Assembly: GCA_937887565.1 (NCBI GenBank)
Contig: CALABS010000012.1
Location: 62,001 to 126,000 of the forward strand
Direction of reading: 5' to 3'
Length of the DNA: 64,000 bases
DNA from: an uncultured Rhodospirillaceae bacterium
Lineage (GTDB): Bacteria; Pseudomonadota; Alphaproteobacteria; Rhodospirillales; Magnetospirillaceae
Numbering within the stretch: position 1 is the first letter of the stretch; every line of letters starts with the position of its first letter. Below are positions 25,602 to 34,456 of this stretch, piece by piece. The position numbers were made by a program, and so were the translations under genes. Under the pieces are notes generated by a model. That model saw only the letters and a list, made by a program, of their open reading frames with translations, ran no database searches and was not told the DNA's origin.

Positions 25602-27281
25602 ATGGCAAGGCATTCCGGTATCGCGACCAAGCTGATGTCCACGGCCGTGCTGGCGGCGACGGGATTCCTGATCCTGGCCGCCGTCGCCTTGGTGAACGTC
25701 CGCAACCAGATGATCGACGACCGCATCGCGGCGCTCCGCAACCAGGTGCAAACCGTCCACGACGTCATCAAGGCGGTGCGCGAGCGCTCCCAGGCCGGCG
25801 AGTTCGACGACGGCACCGCCCGCCTGATGGCCAAGGAGCAACTGCGCGGCGTGCGCTATGCCGGCACCGAGTACTACTTCGTCTACGACACCGCCGGCAC
25901 CAACATCCTATTGCCCCCGCGCCCGGAACGCGAGGGCACGGTGATGATGGACGCGGCCGACGCCAACGGCGTGCCGTTCATCCGCGAGATGATCGACAAG
26001 GCCAAGGCCGGCGGCGGGCACGTCTTCTACGACTTTCCCCGCCCGGGCTCCGACGTCCCCGAGCCCAAGGTCTCCTATGCCGTCCTGTTCGAACCCTGGG
26101 GCTGGATGATCGGCACCGGCGTCTACATCGACGACATCAACGCCGAATTTCGCGCCGACACCATCCGCTACGGGCTGATCGTGCTGGCGGTGACGGTGGC
26201 GGCGGTGGTCCTGGTGGTCGGCCTGTCGCGCAGCATCGGCGGCGGCATCGTCCGCCTCGCCGAGGTGACCGAGCGGCTGGCCGCCCACGACCTGGCGGTC
26301 GCGGTGCCGGGACAGGAACGCCGCGACGAGATCGGCCATTTGGCCAAGGCCATCACGGTCCTGCGCGACGGCGTCGCCGAGGCCGACCGGCTCAAGGCCG
26401 AGCAGGAGGAGACCAAGGCCCGCGCGGAGGCGGAACGCCGGACCGGGCTGATGCGGGTGGCCGACGATTTCGAAGGCAGCATCCAGCGCGCCGCCGGCAC
26501 CATCACCACCACCGCCGGCCAGCTGGACAGCGCCGCCGACATCGTCTCGCGGTCGGTGGAGGCCGCCAACGGCCGCGCCGCCTCGGTGGCGGCGGCGGCC
26601 GAGCAGGCCTCGGCCAACGTGGCCACCGTGGCCACCGCCGCCGAGGAGCTGTCCTCCTCGATCCACGAGATCAGCCGCCAGGTCCAGCAGTCCTCGACCA
26701 TCTCGTCCGACGCGGCGCAGGAAGCCGAGCACACCAACGACCTGGTGCAGGGCCTGGCCGATTCCGCCAGCCGCATCGGCGAGGTGGTGAAGATGATCAA
26801 CGACATCGCCTCGCAGACCAACCTCTTGGCGCTCAACGCCACCATCGAGGCGGCGCGGGCCGGCGACGCCGGCAAGGGCTTCGCCGTGGTCGCCGGCGAG
26901 GTCAAGAGCCTGGCCAACCAGACCGCCAAGGCCACCGACGAGATCGCCAGCCAGATCGGCGCCGTGCAGACCGCCACCCAGGAGGCGGTGGGCGCCATCA
27001 AGGCGATCGTCGGGACCATCCAGCGGATCAACGAGATCGCCGGCGGCATCGCGGCGGCGGTCGAGCAGCAGGGCGCCGCCACCCAAGAGATCGCCCGCAA
27101 CGTCACCCAGGCGGCGGCGGGCACCGCCGAGGTCACCGCCAACCTGAACCAGCTGACCATGGCCACCGCCGAGGCCGGCACCGCCGCCACCGGCATGCTG
27201 ACGGCCACCCGGATGCTGTCGGACGAGGCCGCCGCCCTGACCCGCGAGGCGGAGGCGTTCCTGGTCCGCATGCGCGCCTGA
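25602..27281 (+). CDS. Methyl-accepting chemotaxis protein with single cache sensor
   Basis: This 559-residue transmembrane chemoreceptor signals to CheA. A first membrane segment lies around residues 9-30. A periplasmic single-cache domain follows, including [14 protein letters not shown] and the typical ending [22 protein letters not shown] second membrane segment lies around 188-210, then a HAMP region. The cytoplasmic signalling tip contains the conserved [20 protein letters not shown] and [12 protein letters not shown]. Small organic acids are frequent ligands for this sensor class, but the ligand here is unknown. GGGGGAG precedes the ATG. The gene is monocistronic. It connects functionally to the flagellar cluster further right. 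Confidence 0.95.
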   Translation: MARHSGIATKLMSTAVLAATGFLILAAVALVNVRNQMIDDRIAALRNQVQTVHDVIKAVRERSQAGEFDDGTARLMAKEQLRGVRYAGTEYYFVYDTAGTNILLPPRPEREGTVMMDAADANGVPFIREMIDKAKAGGGHVFYDFPRPGSDVPEPKVSYAVLFEPWGWMIGTGVYIDDINAEFRADTIRYGLIVLAVTVAAVVLVVGLSRSIGGGIVRLAEVTERLAAHDLAVAVPGQERRDEIGHLAKAITVLRDGVAEADRLKAEQEETKARAEAERRTGLMRVADDFEGSIQRAAGTITTTAGQLDSAADIVSRSVEAANGRAASVAAAAEQASANVATVATAAEELSSSIHEISRQVQQSSTISSDAAQEAEHTNDLVQGLADSASRIGEVVKMINDIASQTNLLALNATIEAARAGDAGKGFAVVAGEVKSLANQTAKATDEIASQIGAVQTATQEAVGAIKAIVGTIQRINEIAGGIAAAVEQQGAATQEIARNVTQAAAGTAEVTANLNQLTMATAEAGTAATGMLTATRMLSDEAAALTREAEAFLVRMRA

Positions 27282-27512
27282 AGCGGCCCGCCGGGTGACG
27301 CAAACGGCGATATCCAGGGGCTTCCCGTTGCGGCGCGGCATGGCGCCGTGATAAGATTTGTCCCTGGTCGGCAGTTCACCAAGGCGTCGCCGCCCCGCGA
27401 GGGGTGCTAAACCTGCCACTCCTCCTCTCGACCGACACCTTATCCCGTGCCGAGTCGGAAGACGGCGACCACCGACATTCCTTTCCGGGACGGCACATCG
27501 TGAGGATAAGCG

Positions 27513-28076
27513 ATGTCCAGATCAGCCTTGCCATTCGTCGCCGACGACGTGTCGGCCCTCGCCCGATCCCTGAGGGAGCAGTTGGGGCGGAACGACGGGA
27601 CGCCCGGCCACGTCGAACTCCTGAACATGCTGGCCCGCTCGGTCGGGTTCCGCAATTTCCAGCATTTCCGCGCCCAGCGGCCCGAGGCGGCGGCGGCCGC
27701 CGCCCCACCCGTGGCGACGCCGGCGTCGCCCCCGGAGGCCGTCGATCCGGCGCGGGTGATGCGCATGCTGCGCTATTTCGACGCCGAGATGCGGCTCTTG
27801 CGCTGGCCGCCCAAGCTCAGCCACCGGCGGGCCTGCCTGTGGGTGGTGTGGTCGCAGCTGCCGCGTCGCACCGTGTTCACCGAAAAGACGATCAGCGAGC
27901 GCCTGCGGGAACTGCACGCCTTCGGCGACCACGCCCTGTTGCGGCGGTGGCTGTGCGACTACGGCATGGTCACGCGGACGGTCGACGGCAGCCGGTACCG
28001 GCGGATCGAGACCCGGCCGCCGGCCGAGGCGCGGATGTTGATCCGCCTCCTGCACGGACGGGCCGGGACGGGGTGA
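27513..28076 (+). CDS. DUF2087 domain protein
   Basis: The 187-residue protein ends in a DUF2087 domain: KLSHRRACLWVVWSQLPRRT, VFTEKTISERLRELHAFGDH, ALLRRWLCDYGMVTRTVDGS and RYRR, residues about 103-168. The fold resembles a winged helix and is often fused to ArsR-type regulators, so a DNA-binding role is plausible. The N-terminal half (PGHVELLNMLARSVGFRNFQ) resembles a small helical module seen in related proteins and is separated by an Ala/Pro linker. No enzyme motif is visible. It stands alone and converges on the next gene with seven bases between stops. Confidence 0.7.
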   Translation: MSRSALPFVADDVSALARSLREQLGRNDGTPGHVELLNMLARSVGFRNFQHFRAQRPEAAAAAAPPVATPASPPEAVDPARVMRMLRYFDAEMRLLRWPPKLSHRRACLWVVWSQLPRRTVFTEKTISERLRELHAFGDHALLRRWLCDYGMVTRTVDGSRYRRIETRPPAEARMLIRLLHGRAGTG

Positions 28077-28083
28077 GCCCCGG

Positions 28084-28518
28084 CTACTCGCAGACCGCCG
28101 CGCCGCCTTCGGCGCGGCAGGTCTGGCGGGTGCGGATCGACAGGCGCAGGCCGTTGTCGTAGCTGCAGGTCACCCGGGTCATGGTGCCGGCGCGGTCGAC
28201 CGTCACGCCGGCGGCCTTCGATGCCTTGACCGTCGCGGCCGGCAGCGAGCAGCTGAGATAGCCCTGGAACTCGCCCGCCTCCCACAGCGCCACGTCCTTG
28301 AGCGCCTTGTAGTTCTCGAGGCTGACGCAGGTGTCGCCGTCCTTGTCGTACATGCGGGCGTTGTCGCTGCAATAGCCGGTATAGCCCCATTTCAGTTCCT
28401 GCTCGGTCGGACACGAGCCGACCTGGGCGGCCGACGACAGATCGGGGCAGGCGATGGTCTCGGCGGCGGCCGGGGCGGCGACGGCGGCGAGCAGGGCGGC
28501 AAGCAGGGCTCTGGTCAT
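28084..28518 (-). CDS. Secreted cysteine-containing hypothetical protein
   Basis: The first 19 residues (MTRALLAALLAAVAAPAAA) form a Sec signal peptide with a predicted AxA cleavage site before ETIACPD. The mature part of about 125 residues contains eight Cys (for example in ACPDL, GSCPTEQ, GYCSD, DTCVS), suggesting four periplasmic disulfides. I recognise no family. It is divergent from the dienelactone hydrolase gene and probably has its own promoter in the 117 bases between. Confidence 0.6.
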   Translation of the reverse strand: MTRALLAALLAAVAAPAAAETIACPDLSSAAQVGSCPTEQELKWGYTGYCSDNARMYDKDGDTCVSLENYKALKDVALWEAGEFQGYLSCSLPAATVKASKAAGVTVDRAGTMTRVTCSYDNGLRLSIRTRQTCRAEGGAAVCE

Positions 28519-28576
28519 GGGGCTCCCCCCGAAGGATAAGGAACCGGCAGCCTAGGCCGCCCAGCCACGCCGCGAC

Positions 28577-28605
28577 CTGACAACGGTCAAGCTTCCGGTT
28601 AGAAT
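28577..28605 (+). promoter_or_regulatory. Sigma-70 promoter for the dienelactone hydrolase gene
   Basis: CTGACA and TAGAAT are separated by 17 bases, about 30 bases before the ATG of the downstream gene. The -10 box differs from consensus at one position. Confidence 0.6.
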
Positions 28606-28635
28606 GGCCGCAAAATCAAACCCCGGGAGGACGCC

Positions 28636-29502
28636 ATGGACGACCAATTGAGGAGCCTTCTCGCCCAAACCCCGCTGTCGCGCCGGGCCTTCGTCGGCAC
28701 CGCCCTGGCCGCCACCGGCTTCGCGGTCGCCGCCGGCCCGGCCCAGGCCTCGGCCATCGCCACCGACAGCGACGGGCTGAGCGCCGGTCCGGTGACGATT
28801 CCCGCCCGCGACCGCGAGATCCCGGCCTATGCCGCGCGACCGGCCGCCGCCGGGCCGGCGCCGGTGGTGCTGGTGGTCCAGGAGATCTTCGGCGTCCACG
28901 AATACATCCAGGACATCTGCCGCCGGCTTGCCAAGCGGGGCTATCTGGCCGTCGCCCCCGAACTCTATGTGCGCCAGGGCGACCCGTCGGCGGTGGCGGA
29001 CATCCCCACCCTGCTCAAGACCATCGTCGCCAAGGTCCCCGACGAGCAGGTGATGGCCGACCTGGACGCCGCCGCCGCCTGGGCGGCCAAGAGCGCCGGC
29101 GGCGACCCGGCCCGACTGGGCATCACCGGTTTCTGCTGGGGCGGGCGCATCGCCTGGCTGTACGCGGCCCACGCTCCCGCCCTCAAGGCCGCCGTGGCGT
29201 GGTACGGCCGACTGGAGGGCGAGGCCTCGGCGACCACGCCGCGCCACCCCATCGCCGTCGCCGGCAGCCTCAAGGCGCCGGTGCTCGGGCTCTATGGCGG
29301 CGCCGACCAGGGCATTCCGCCCGAGAGCGTCGAGCGCATGCGGGCCGCCCTCAAGACGGCGCCGGTCGCGACCGAGATCGTGGTCTACGAGGGTGCCCCC
29401 CACGCCTTCCACGCCGATTACCGCCCCAGCTACCGCGAGGAACCGGCCAAGGACGGCTGGGCCCGCATGCTGGCCTGGTTCGACAAGCACGGAGTGAAGT
29501 GA
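28636..29502 (+). CDS. Dienelactone hydrolase family protein, Tat-exported
   Basis: This 288-residue alpha/beta hydrolase belongs to the carboxymethylenebutenolidase family. The catalytic Cys is in GFCWGG, the Asp in the [12 protein letters not shown] region and the His in [13 protein letters not shown]. The N-terminus carries a twin-arginine-like signal ([20 protein letters not shown]) with cleavage after QASA or similar, so the enzyme probably acts in the periplasm. That is common for the subfamily of unknown physiological substrate. GGGAGG lies just before the ATG. It is followed after two bases by a small gene, forming a two-gene operon. Confidence 0.88.
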   Translation: MDDQLRSLLAQTPLSRRAFVGTALAATGFAVAAGPAQASAIATDSDGLSAGPVTIPARDREIPAYAARPAAAGPAPVVLVVQEIFGVHEYIQDICRRLAKRGYLAVAPELYVRQGDPSAVADIPTLLKTIVAKVPDEQVMADLDAAAAWAAKSAGGDPARLGITGFCWGGRIAWLYAAHAPALKAAVAWYGRLEGEASATTPRHPIAVAGSLKAPVLGLYGGADQGIPPESVERMRAALKTAPVATEIVVYEGAPHAFHADYRPSYREEPAKDGWARMLAWFDKHGVK

Positions 29503-29504
29503 CC

Positions 29505-29888
29505 ATGGGCTGCGGTTGCCATCCCGACATCCGCGGCCTGCTGGACGCGGCGCTGTTCGACATCGACCAGTTGAAGCGGGCCATCGCCGGGCTGGCGGAC
29601 GTCGCCGCCATCGAGATCATCGACGACCAGACGCCGCTGCCCTTCAAGTCCGACGTCGAGAAAGCCATCGCCGCCGGCCGCCTGGTCCGGGTCGACAGCC
29701 CCGGGCCGGGCAGCGTGGCGGTCTATCTGGACGAGGACCGCCGGATCATCCATATCGGCCTGATCGGCGAGGGCGACCGCGTCACCTCGCGCTGGGCCGG
29801 CGGGCTGGTCTGCCGCCACGGCCTGTTCGACCTGCCCCGCAGCCACGGCGAGATGGCCCAGTTCTACGCGCCCGCCGGGCCTAGCTGA
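29505..29888 (+). CDS. Conserved hypothetical protein, MGCGC N-terminus
   Basis: This 127-residue cytoplasmic protein starts MGCGCHPDIRGLLDAALFDIDQ and continues as a small alpha/beta domain (SVAVYLDEDRRIIHIGLIGEGDRVTS). The C-G-C-H cluster at residues 3-6 could bind a metal. The ATG follows the hydrolase stop by two bases, so translation is coupled. Its 3' end overlaps the convergent MATE gene by eight bases. I cannot name a family. Confidence 0.55.
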   Translation: MGCGCHPDIRGLLDAALFDIDQLKRAIAGLADVAAIEIIDDQTPLPFKSDVEKAIAAGRLVRVDSPGPGSVAVYLDEDRRIIHIGLIGEGDRVTSRWAGGLVCRHGLFDLPRSHGEMAQFYAPAGPS

Positions 29889-31254
29889 CAACAAGCCCGA
29901 GCCGTTCGCGCCACGCCCAGCGCGACACCATCAGGGCGGCCACCACGCCGAGGCCGACCGCCAGGCCGATCCAGATGCCCAGACCGTCCAGGCCGCCGGC
30001 GAAGGCCAGGGCGGCCCCCAGGGGAATGGCGATCCCCCAGTAGCCGAGCCCGGCGAACAGCATCGGCACCCGGGTGTCCTTGAGCCCGCGCAGGGCGCCC
30101 GCCCCCACCGTCTGGGCGCCGTCGGCGACCTGGAAGACGCCGGCCACGGCCAGGAAGGCCACCGCCTGCGCCGCCACCGCCGGAACGTCGGCGCGGTCGA
30201 GGTCGAGGAACAGCCCGACGATGGGCAGCGGCAAACCCACCAGCACCACCGCCATGGCCGCCATGAAGCCGACGCCCAGGACCAGCGCCACCCAGCCGGC
30301 GCGACGGATGCCGTCGCGGTCGGCCGCCCCGGCGGCCAGCCCGACCCGCACCGTCGCCGCCTGGCCGATGCCCAGCGGCACCATGAAGGTGGCCGAGGCC
30401 ACCTGCAGGGCGATGGCATGGGCGGCGAGCGCGGCGGCGCCGATCACGCCCATCAGGAAGGCGGCGGCGTTGAAGCCGGTGACCTCGAACCCCAATGCCA
30501 GCCCGAGCGGAACGCCGATGCGCAGCAACTCGCGCATCTTGGGCCAATCGGATCGCCAGAAATGACCGAGCAGGTGGAAGCGGCGGAAGCGGCGGTCCCA
30601 CAGGATGAAGCCCAGCAGGACCGCAAACATGAACAGGTTGGACAGCGACGAGGCCACGCCCGCCCCCACCACGCCCAGGGCCGGCGCCCCCCAGTTGCCG
30701 AACATCAGCAGCCAGTTGACGAAGGCGTTGACCGCCACGGCGGCCAGCGTCACCACCAGGCCGGCCTTGGGCCGTTCCAGCGCCGCGATGAAGGAGCGCA
30801 GCACCACCACCCCCAGCCCCGGCAAAAGCCCCCATTGCACCGTCCGCACGTAGTCGGCGGCGAGGCCGGACAGGGCGGGGTCCTGCCCCAGCAGCGCCAG
30901 CAGGGCGGGGGCCTGCCACAGCACCGCCCACACGGGAAGGCTGAACAGGACGCAAAGCCACAGCCCCTGGCGCACGATCCGGCGGCATTCGCGCACCGAG
31001 TGGCGGCGCCGGCCCAGGGTCTGGGCCAGCATGGGGGCGGTGGCCATGACCAGGCCGATGCCCAGGATGAAGAAGGCGAAGAAGAGGTTGGCGCCCAGGC
31101 TCCCCGCCGCCAGGTCGGCCGGCCCCAGCCACCCCATCATCAGGGTGTCGGTTGTGCCGATGGCGATCTGGGCGAGATTGGTCAGCACGATCGGCCATGC
31201 CAGGGCGGCGGTGGCGCGCAGCTCGGCGGACCAGGAGGATGGCGAAAGCGTCAT
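29881..31254 (-). CDS. MATE family efflux transporter (NorM-like)
   Basis: This 457-residue inner-membrane protein has about 12 hydrophobic segments in two homologous halves, the MATE layout. The first helix region LAWPIVLTNLAQIAIGTTDTLMMGWLGP is diagnostic in parts (LAQIAIGTTDTLM, MMGWLG). These transporters export cationic drugs or metabolites using a sodium or proton gradient. The substrate is unknown. It is monocistronic, and its 3' end overlaps the convergent small gene. Confidence 0.93.
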   Translation of the reverse strand: MTLSPSSWSAELRATAALAWPIVLTNLAQIAIGTTDTLMMGWLGPADLAAGSLGANLFFAFFILGIGLVMATAPMLAQTLGRRRHSVRECRRIVRQGLWLCVLFSLPVWAVLWQAPALLALLGQDPALSGLAADYVRTVQWGLLPGLGVVVLRSFIAALERPKAGLVVTLAAVAVNAFVNWLLMFGNWGAPALGVVGAGVASSLSNLFMFAVLLGFILWDRRFRRFHLLGHFWRSDWPKMRELLRIGVPLGLALGFEVTGFNAAAFLMGVIGAAALAAHAIALQVASATFMVPLGIGQAATVRVGLAAGAADRDGIRRAGWVALVLGVGFMAAMAVVLVGLPLPIVGLFLDLDRADVPAVAAQAVAFLAVAGVFQVADGAQTVGAGALRGLKDTRVPMLFAGLGYWGIAIPLGAALAFAGGLDGLGIWIGLAVGLGVVAALMVSRWAWRERLGLVVS

Positions 31255-31301
31255 GGGGCGAGGTTATAGCAGCCCCGCCCCGCGACGTCGCGCCCCGGCC
31301 G

Positions 31302-31790
31302 CTATTGGTGATAGAACCCGGCGCCGACCACGTAGTCGCCGACCTTGACCACATAGGAGGTCTTGTTCTGGCTCTTGCCGGTGGCGGGGTTCTTCCACAG
31401 ATAGTCCACCAGCGCCTCGCCGTCGCGGCGAGCCTTCTTGACGATTTCGCGCACCACGTACAACTGGCCGGTGGCGTCCTTCATGTCCCAGGCGTTGGAG
31501 CCGGTGCGCTCGGGGCGGAAGCCGGTGGCCTTGTAGACGCCCTTCATGTCGAAGACGAAGATGTAGAGATCGTCCTCGATCCATTTGCCCGACGGATCAT
31601 TGAAGTCGGCGAAGGCCTTTTCCGGCCCCACCTTCTTCATATGGGCGACGGCCCGATCGACGAACTTCTTGGTCTGCTCATAGGTGGCGGCGGGCGCCGG
31701 CTTCGCCGGGGGGGCCGGATCGGCCGCCACGACCGGCCCCGTCAGCACCAGCGCCCCCAGCAGGGCAGCGAGAAAAGTCTTCGGCCACAT
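31302..31790 (-). CDS. Periplasmic stand-alone cache-domain protein
   Basis: After a signal peptide (MWPKTFLAALLGALVLTGPVVA) and a Pro/Ala linker comes a single-cache domain: AVAHMKKVGPEKAFADFNDP, DDLYIFVFDMKGVYKATGF, and the ending KVGDYVVGAGFYHQ. The same fold usually forms the sensor part of chemoreceptors and histidine kinases, but here it has no signalling module. It may act as a ligand-binding protein for a partner. GGGGGA six bases upstream supports the ATG giving MWPKTF over an earlier one. It diverges from the alcohol dehydrogenase gene. Confidence 0.8.
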   Translation of the reverse strand: MWPKTFLAALLGALVLTGPVVAADPAPPAKPAPAATYEQTKKFVDRAVAHMKKVGPEKAFADFNDPSGKWIEDDLYIFVFDMKGVYKATGFRPERTGSNAWDMKDATGQLYVVREIVKKARRDGEALVDYLWKNPATGKSQNKTSYVVKVGDYVVGAGFYHQ

Positions 31791-31859
31791 CGTATCCCCC
31801 TTCCGCATATGCATGGGTTGTTTCTAATATAACCGCCCCCGATTTGGAAGGTCCGCCGC

Positions 31860-33056
31860 GTGCAGCCGTTTCCCGCCTTCACCCTTTCCCCCCTGCCCCG
31901 CATCCTGTTCGGCGCCGGCCGCCTGGCGGACCTGCCGGCCGAGACGGCGCGGCTGGGCCGCCGCGCGCTGCTGGTCACCGGCGCCCGCTCGTTGCGGGAC
32001 GGGCCGCGCTGGCGGCCGCTGATGGACGGATTCGCGGCCGCCGGCGTGACGGTGGCGACCATGGCGGTGGCCGGCGAGCCCACCCCCGAGCTGGTGGACG
32101 GCGCCGTCGCCGAGTTCGCGGGCACGGGACTCGAGGTGGTGGTGGCGGTCGGCGGCGGCAGCGCGCTGGACGCCGCCAAGGCGATCGCCGGCCTGCTGCC
32201 CACCGGCGCCTCGGTGATGGACCACCTGGAATATGTGGGACGCGGGATACCCTATGCCGGCCCGGCGCTGCCGCTGGTGGCGGTGCCCACCACCGCCGGC
32301 ACCGGTGCCGAGGCGACCAGGAACGCGGTGATCTCGCGGACCGGCCCCGACGGCTTCAAGCGCAGCTTCCGCGACGACCGGCTGATGCCGGCCGTGGCCG
32401 TGGTCGATCCCGGGCTGCTGGAGGGCTGCCCGCGCGAGGTGATGGCCGCCAACGGCATGGACGCCTTCACCCAATTGCTGGAGGCCTATGTCTCGACCCG
32501 CGCCAACCCGCTGACCGACGCCCTGGCGTGGTCGGGCCTGGAGGCGTTCCGCGACGGCTTCTTCGCCGCGCTGGAGGGAGGCGGCGACGAGGCCGCCAAC
32601 GGCCGCGCGCGGCTGGCCTACGCGGCGCTGGCCTCGGGCATCTGCCTGGCTCAGACCGGCCTGGGCGCGGTGCACGGAATGGCCTCGCCGCTGGGCGCGT
32701 ATTTCCCCATCCCCCATGGCGTGGTGTGCGGCACCCTGGTGGCCGAGACCACCCACGCCAACATCGAGGCGCTGCTGGACCGCGACCCGTTCGGCCCGGC
32801 GCTTCCCAAATACGGCAAGGTCGGCGGCATGTTGTCGGGCCACGCCCGCGTCTGCGGCGGCGACGGGCTGATCATGCTGACCGACGTGCTGGATGCCTGG
32901 ACCGAGCGGCTGGCCCTGCCGCGCCTGGGCGCGTTCGGCGTCACCGCCGCCGATGTCCCGCGCATCGTCGCCGCCTCGGGCGGCAACAGCATGAAGACCA
33001 ATCCCGTCGTGCTGGAACCGGCGGAGATCGCCGCCATCGTGACGAGGCGATTGTAA
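31860..33056 (+). CDS. Iron-containing alcohol dehydrogenase
   Basis: The 398-residue protein is a group III NAD(P)-dependent alcohol dehydrogenase. The dinucleotide site is VVVAVGGGSALDAAKAIAG, and PTTAGTGAEATRNAV is the second signature. Of the four usual metal ligands, Asp in ANGMDAFTQLLEAY and both His in GAVHGMASPLGAYFPIPHGV are present. The usual second ligand position holds Gln (DAFTQ), which is found in some subfamilies. Translation starts at GTG behind TTGGAAGG. The substrate is unknown. Its stop lies four bases from the end of a convergent solute-binding protein gene. Confidence 0.9.
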   Translation: MQPFPAFTLSPLPRILFGAGRLADLPAETARLGRRALLVTGARSLRDGPRWRPLMDGFAAAGVTVATMAVAGEPTPELVDGAVAEFAGTGLEVVVAVGGGSALDAAKAIAGLLPTGASVMDHLEYVGRGIPYAGPALPLVAVPTTAGTGAEATRNAVISRTGPDGFKRSFRDDRLMPAVAVVDPGLLEGCPREVMAANGMDAFTQLLEAYVSTRANPLTDALAWSGLEAFRDGFFAALEGGGDEAANGRARLAYAALASGICLAQTGLGAVHGMASPLGAYFPIPHGVVCGTLVAETTHANIEALLDRDPFGPALPKYGKVGGMLSGHARVCGGDGLIMLTDVLDAWTERLALPRLGAFGVTAADVPRIVAASGGNSMKTNPVVLEPAEIAAIVTRRL

Positions 33057-33059
33057 GGC

Positions 33060-33818
33060 TCAGTCGGTCACGCCGCGTTCGGCGCCAAACCGCTTCTTGA
33101 TGTCGGCGACCAGCTTCCTGTTGTCGGCCAGCCAGGCGTCGAACTCGGCCACCAAGTCGGGACGGGACACGCTGGAAAGGTGGTAGCTGTCGCGGGAATG
33201 GGGCAGGCCGGGGTCGAAGACCAGGGCCCCCGGCATGGCCAGCACGCGGTCGAGGTAGTGGTGGGCCACCGCCACGCTGGCATAGGCGCCGTCGATGCGC
33301 TTGAGCGCCGCCTGCTTGAGCAGCAGCTCCAGCTTCGGGTTCTCGCGCAGGTGAACGGCGCCGTCCTTGACCCGACCCAGCCAGGCGTAGGGCGTGAAAC
33401 CCGACACCGTGCCCAGGACCTGGATCGCCTCGACGCCGGCGCCCACCGCGCCCGGCGGCACCATCACGCCGTCCACATAGGCGATCACCGGCTGGCTGTA
33501 GACCACATGGTGGCCCTGCTTCTGGTCGGCGGCCCAATAGGAATTGTCGGGAAACTTGATGTCGACGCCGCCGCCCAGCAGTTCGGCGAACAGGCGCTTC
33601 ACCGGCAGGGCGCGATAGGTGACCTTGTAGCCCCTGGCCTTGGCGAAGGCGTCCAGGATGTCGCGGGCGGCCCCCACGTATTCCTTGTCCATCATCGCGT
33701 AGACCGGATAGTAGTCGAGGTCCTCGACACCGACCACGATCTCCCGCTCGGCCGCCTGCCCGGCCCCACCGAGCAGCAGGACCGCGGCGACCGCGGCAAC
33801 CAATCCCAAACGCTTCAT
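33060..33818 (-). CDS. Periplasmic solute-binding protein (SBP_bac_3 type)
   Basis: A Sec signal peptide (MKRLGLVAAVAAVLLLGGAGQAA) precedes a 230-residue periplasmic binding domain (VGVEDLDYYPVYAM, DILDAFAKARGYKVTY, GGVDIKFPDNSYWA). The family binds amino acids or other small solutes, and no transporter genes adjoin it. It may serve as an orphan receptor or sensory protein. An open frame continues far upstream of the chosen ATG, but that region contains the neighbouring phosphatase gene on the same strand and no signal peptide would result. Confidence 0.82.
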   Translation of the reverse strand: MKRLGLVAAVAAVLLLGGAGQAAEREIVVGVEDLDYYPVYAMMDKEYVGAARDILDAFAKARGYKVTYRALPVKRLFAELLGGGVDIKFPDNSYWAADQKQGHHVVYSQPVIAYVDGVMVPPGAVGAGVEAIQVLGTVSGFTPYAWLGRVKDGAVHLRENPKLELLLKQAALKRIDGAYASVAVAHHYLDRVLAMPGALVFDPGLPHSRDSYHLSSVSRPDLVAEFDAWLADNRKLVADIKKRFGAERGVTD

Positions 33819-33871
33819 CCGTTTCGGCTCCCCCGAACCCTGAGCACGCGGGACGATACCACCCCCGAAAA

Positions 33872-34456
33872 TCAAATGCACGCGATGCGTTCCACTCGGC
33901 CGGCGGCCAAACGGTAAACGGCATCCTGGGGGCTGTCGGCGGCCAGGGCCTCGGCCGGATCGAGCCTGGCATAAAGCCCGCGCAGCATCTTGCCGGCCAC
34001 CCCGTGGCTGACCACCACCAGCCGTTCGCCGGCCCGGCGCTCGGCCAACCAGGCCGACAGCCGAGCGGTCAGGGCGGCATGGGTCTCGCATCCCGGGCAG
34101 CGGAAATACCAGGCGTCGAGGCCACTGCCGAACAGTTCGGGATGCGCCGCCTGCATCTCGGCGCGCAGCCGGCCCGAGAAGGTGCCGGTGCCCACCTCCT
34201 GCAGCCGTTCGTCCTTTTCCACCGCCGCAAAGGACAGTCCGGCGGTCTCGCACAGGATGGCGGCGGTCTGGACGCAACGGCCCAGCGGGCTGGTCACCAC
34301 CCGCCAGCCGGCATCCACCAGCGGCGCGAGGGTGCGGCCATAGGCCTGGGCCTGGGCGATGCCCTTCAGGGTCAAGGGCGAATCGGCATGCCCTTGCAGC
34401 CGCTTCTCGCGGTTCCAGTGGGTCTCGCCGTGGCGGATGAGGAGGATGGTGGGCAT
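33872..34456 (-). CDS. Histidine phosphatase family protein (phosphoglycerate mutase-like)
   Basis: The 194-residue protein starts [23 protein letters not shown], with the catalytic RHGET motif at residues 8-12. It has a second conserved His in VVSHGVAGKMLRGL and the acidic residue in QEVGTGTFSGR. It removes phosphate from an unknown metabolite, and cofactor-independent mutases differ in fold. The ATG overlaps the pheT stop as ATGA, placing it at the end of the rpmI-rplT-pheST transcription unit. Confidence 0.9.
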   Translation of the reverse strand: MPTILLIRHGETHWNREKRLQGHADSPLTLKGIAQAQAYGRTLAPLVDAGWRVVTSPLGRCVQTAAILCETAGLSFAAVEKDERLQEVGTGTFSGRLRAEMQAAHPELFGSGLDAWYFRCPGCETHAALTARLSAWLAERRAGERLVVVSHGVAGKMLRGLYARLDPAEALAADSPQDAVYRLAAGRVERIACI

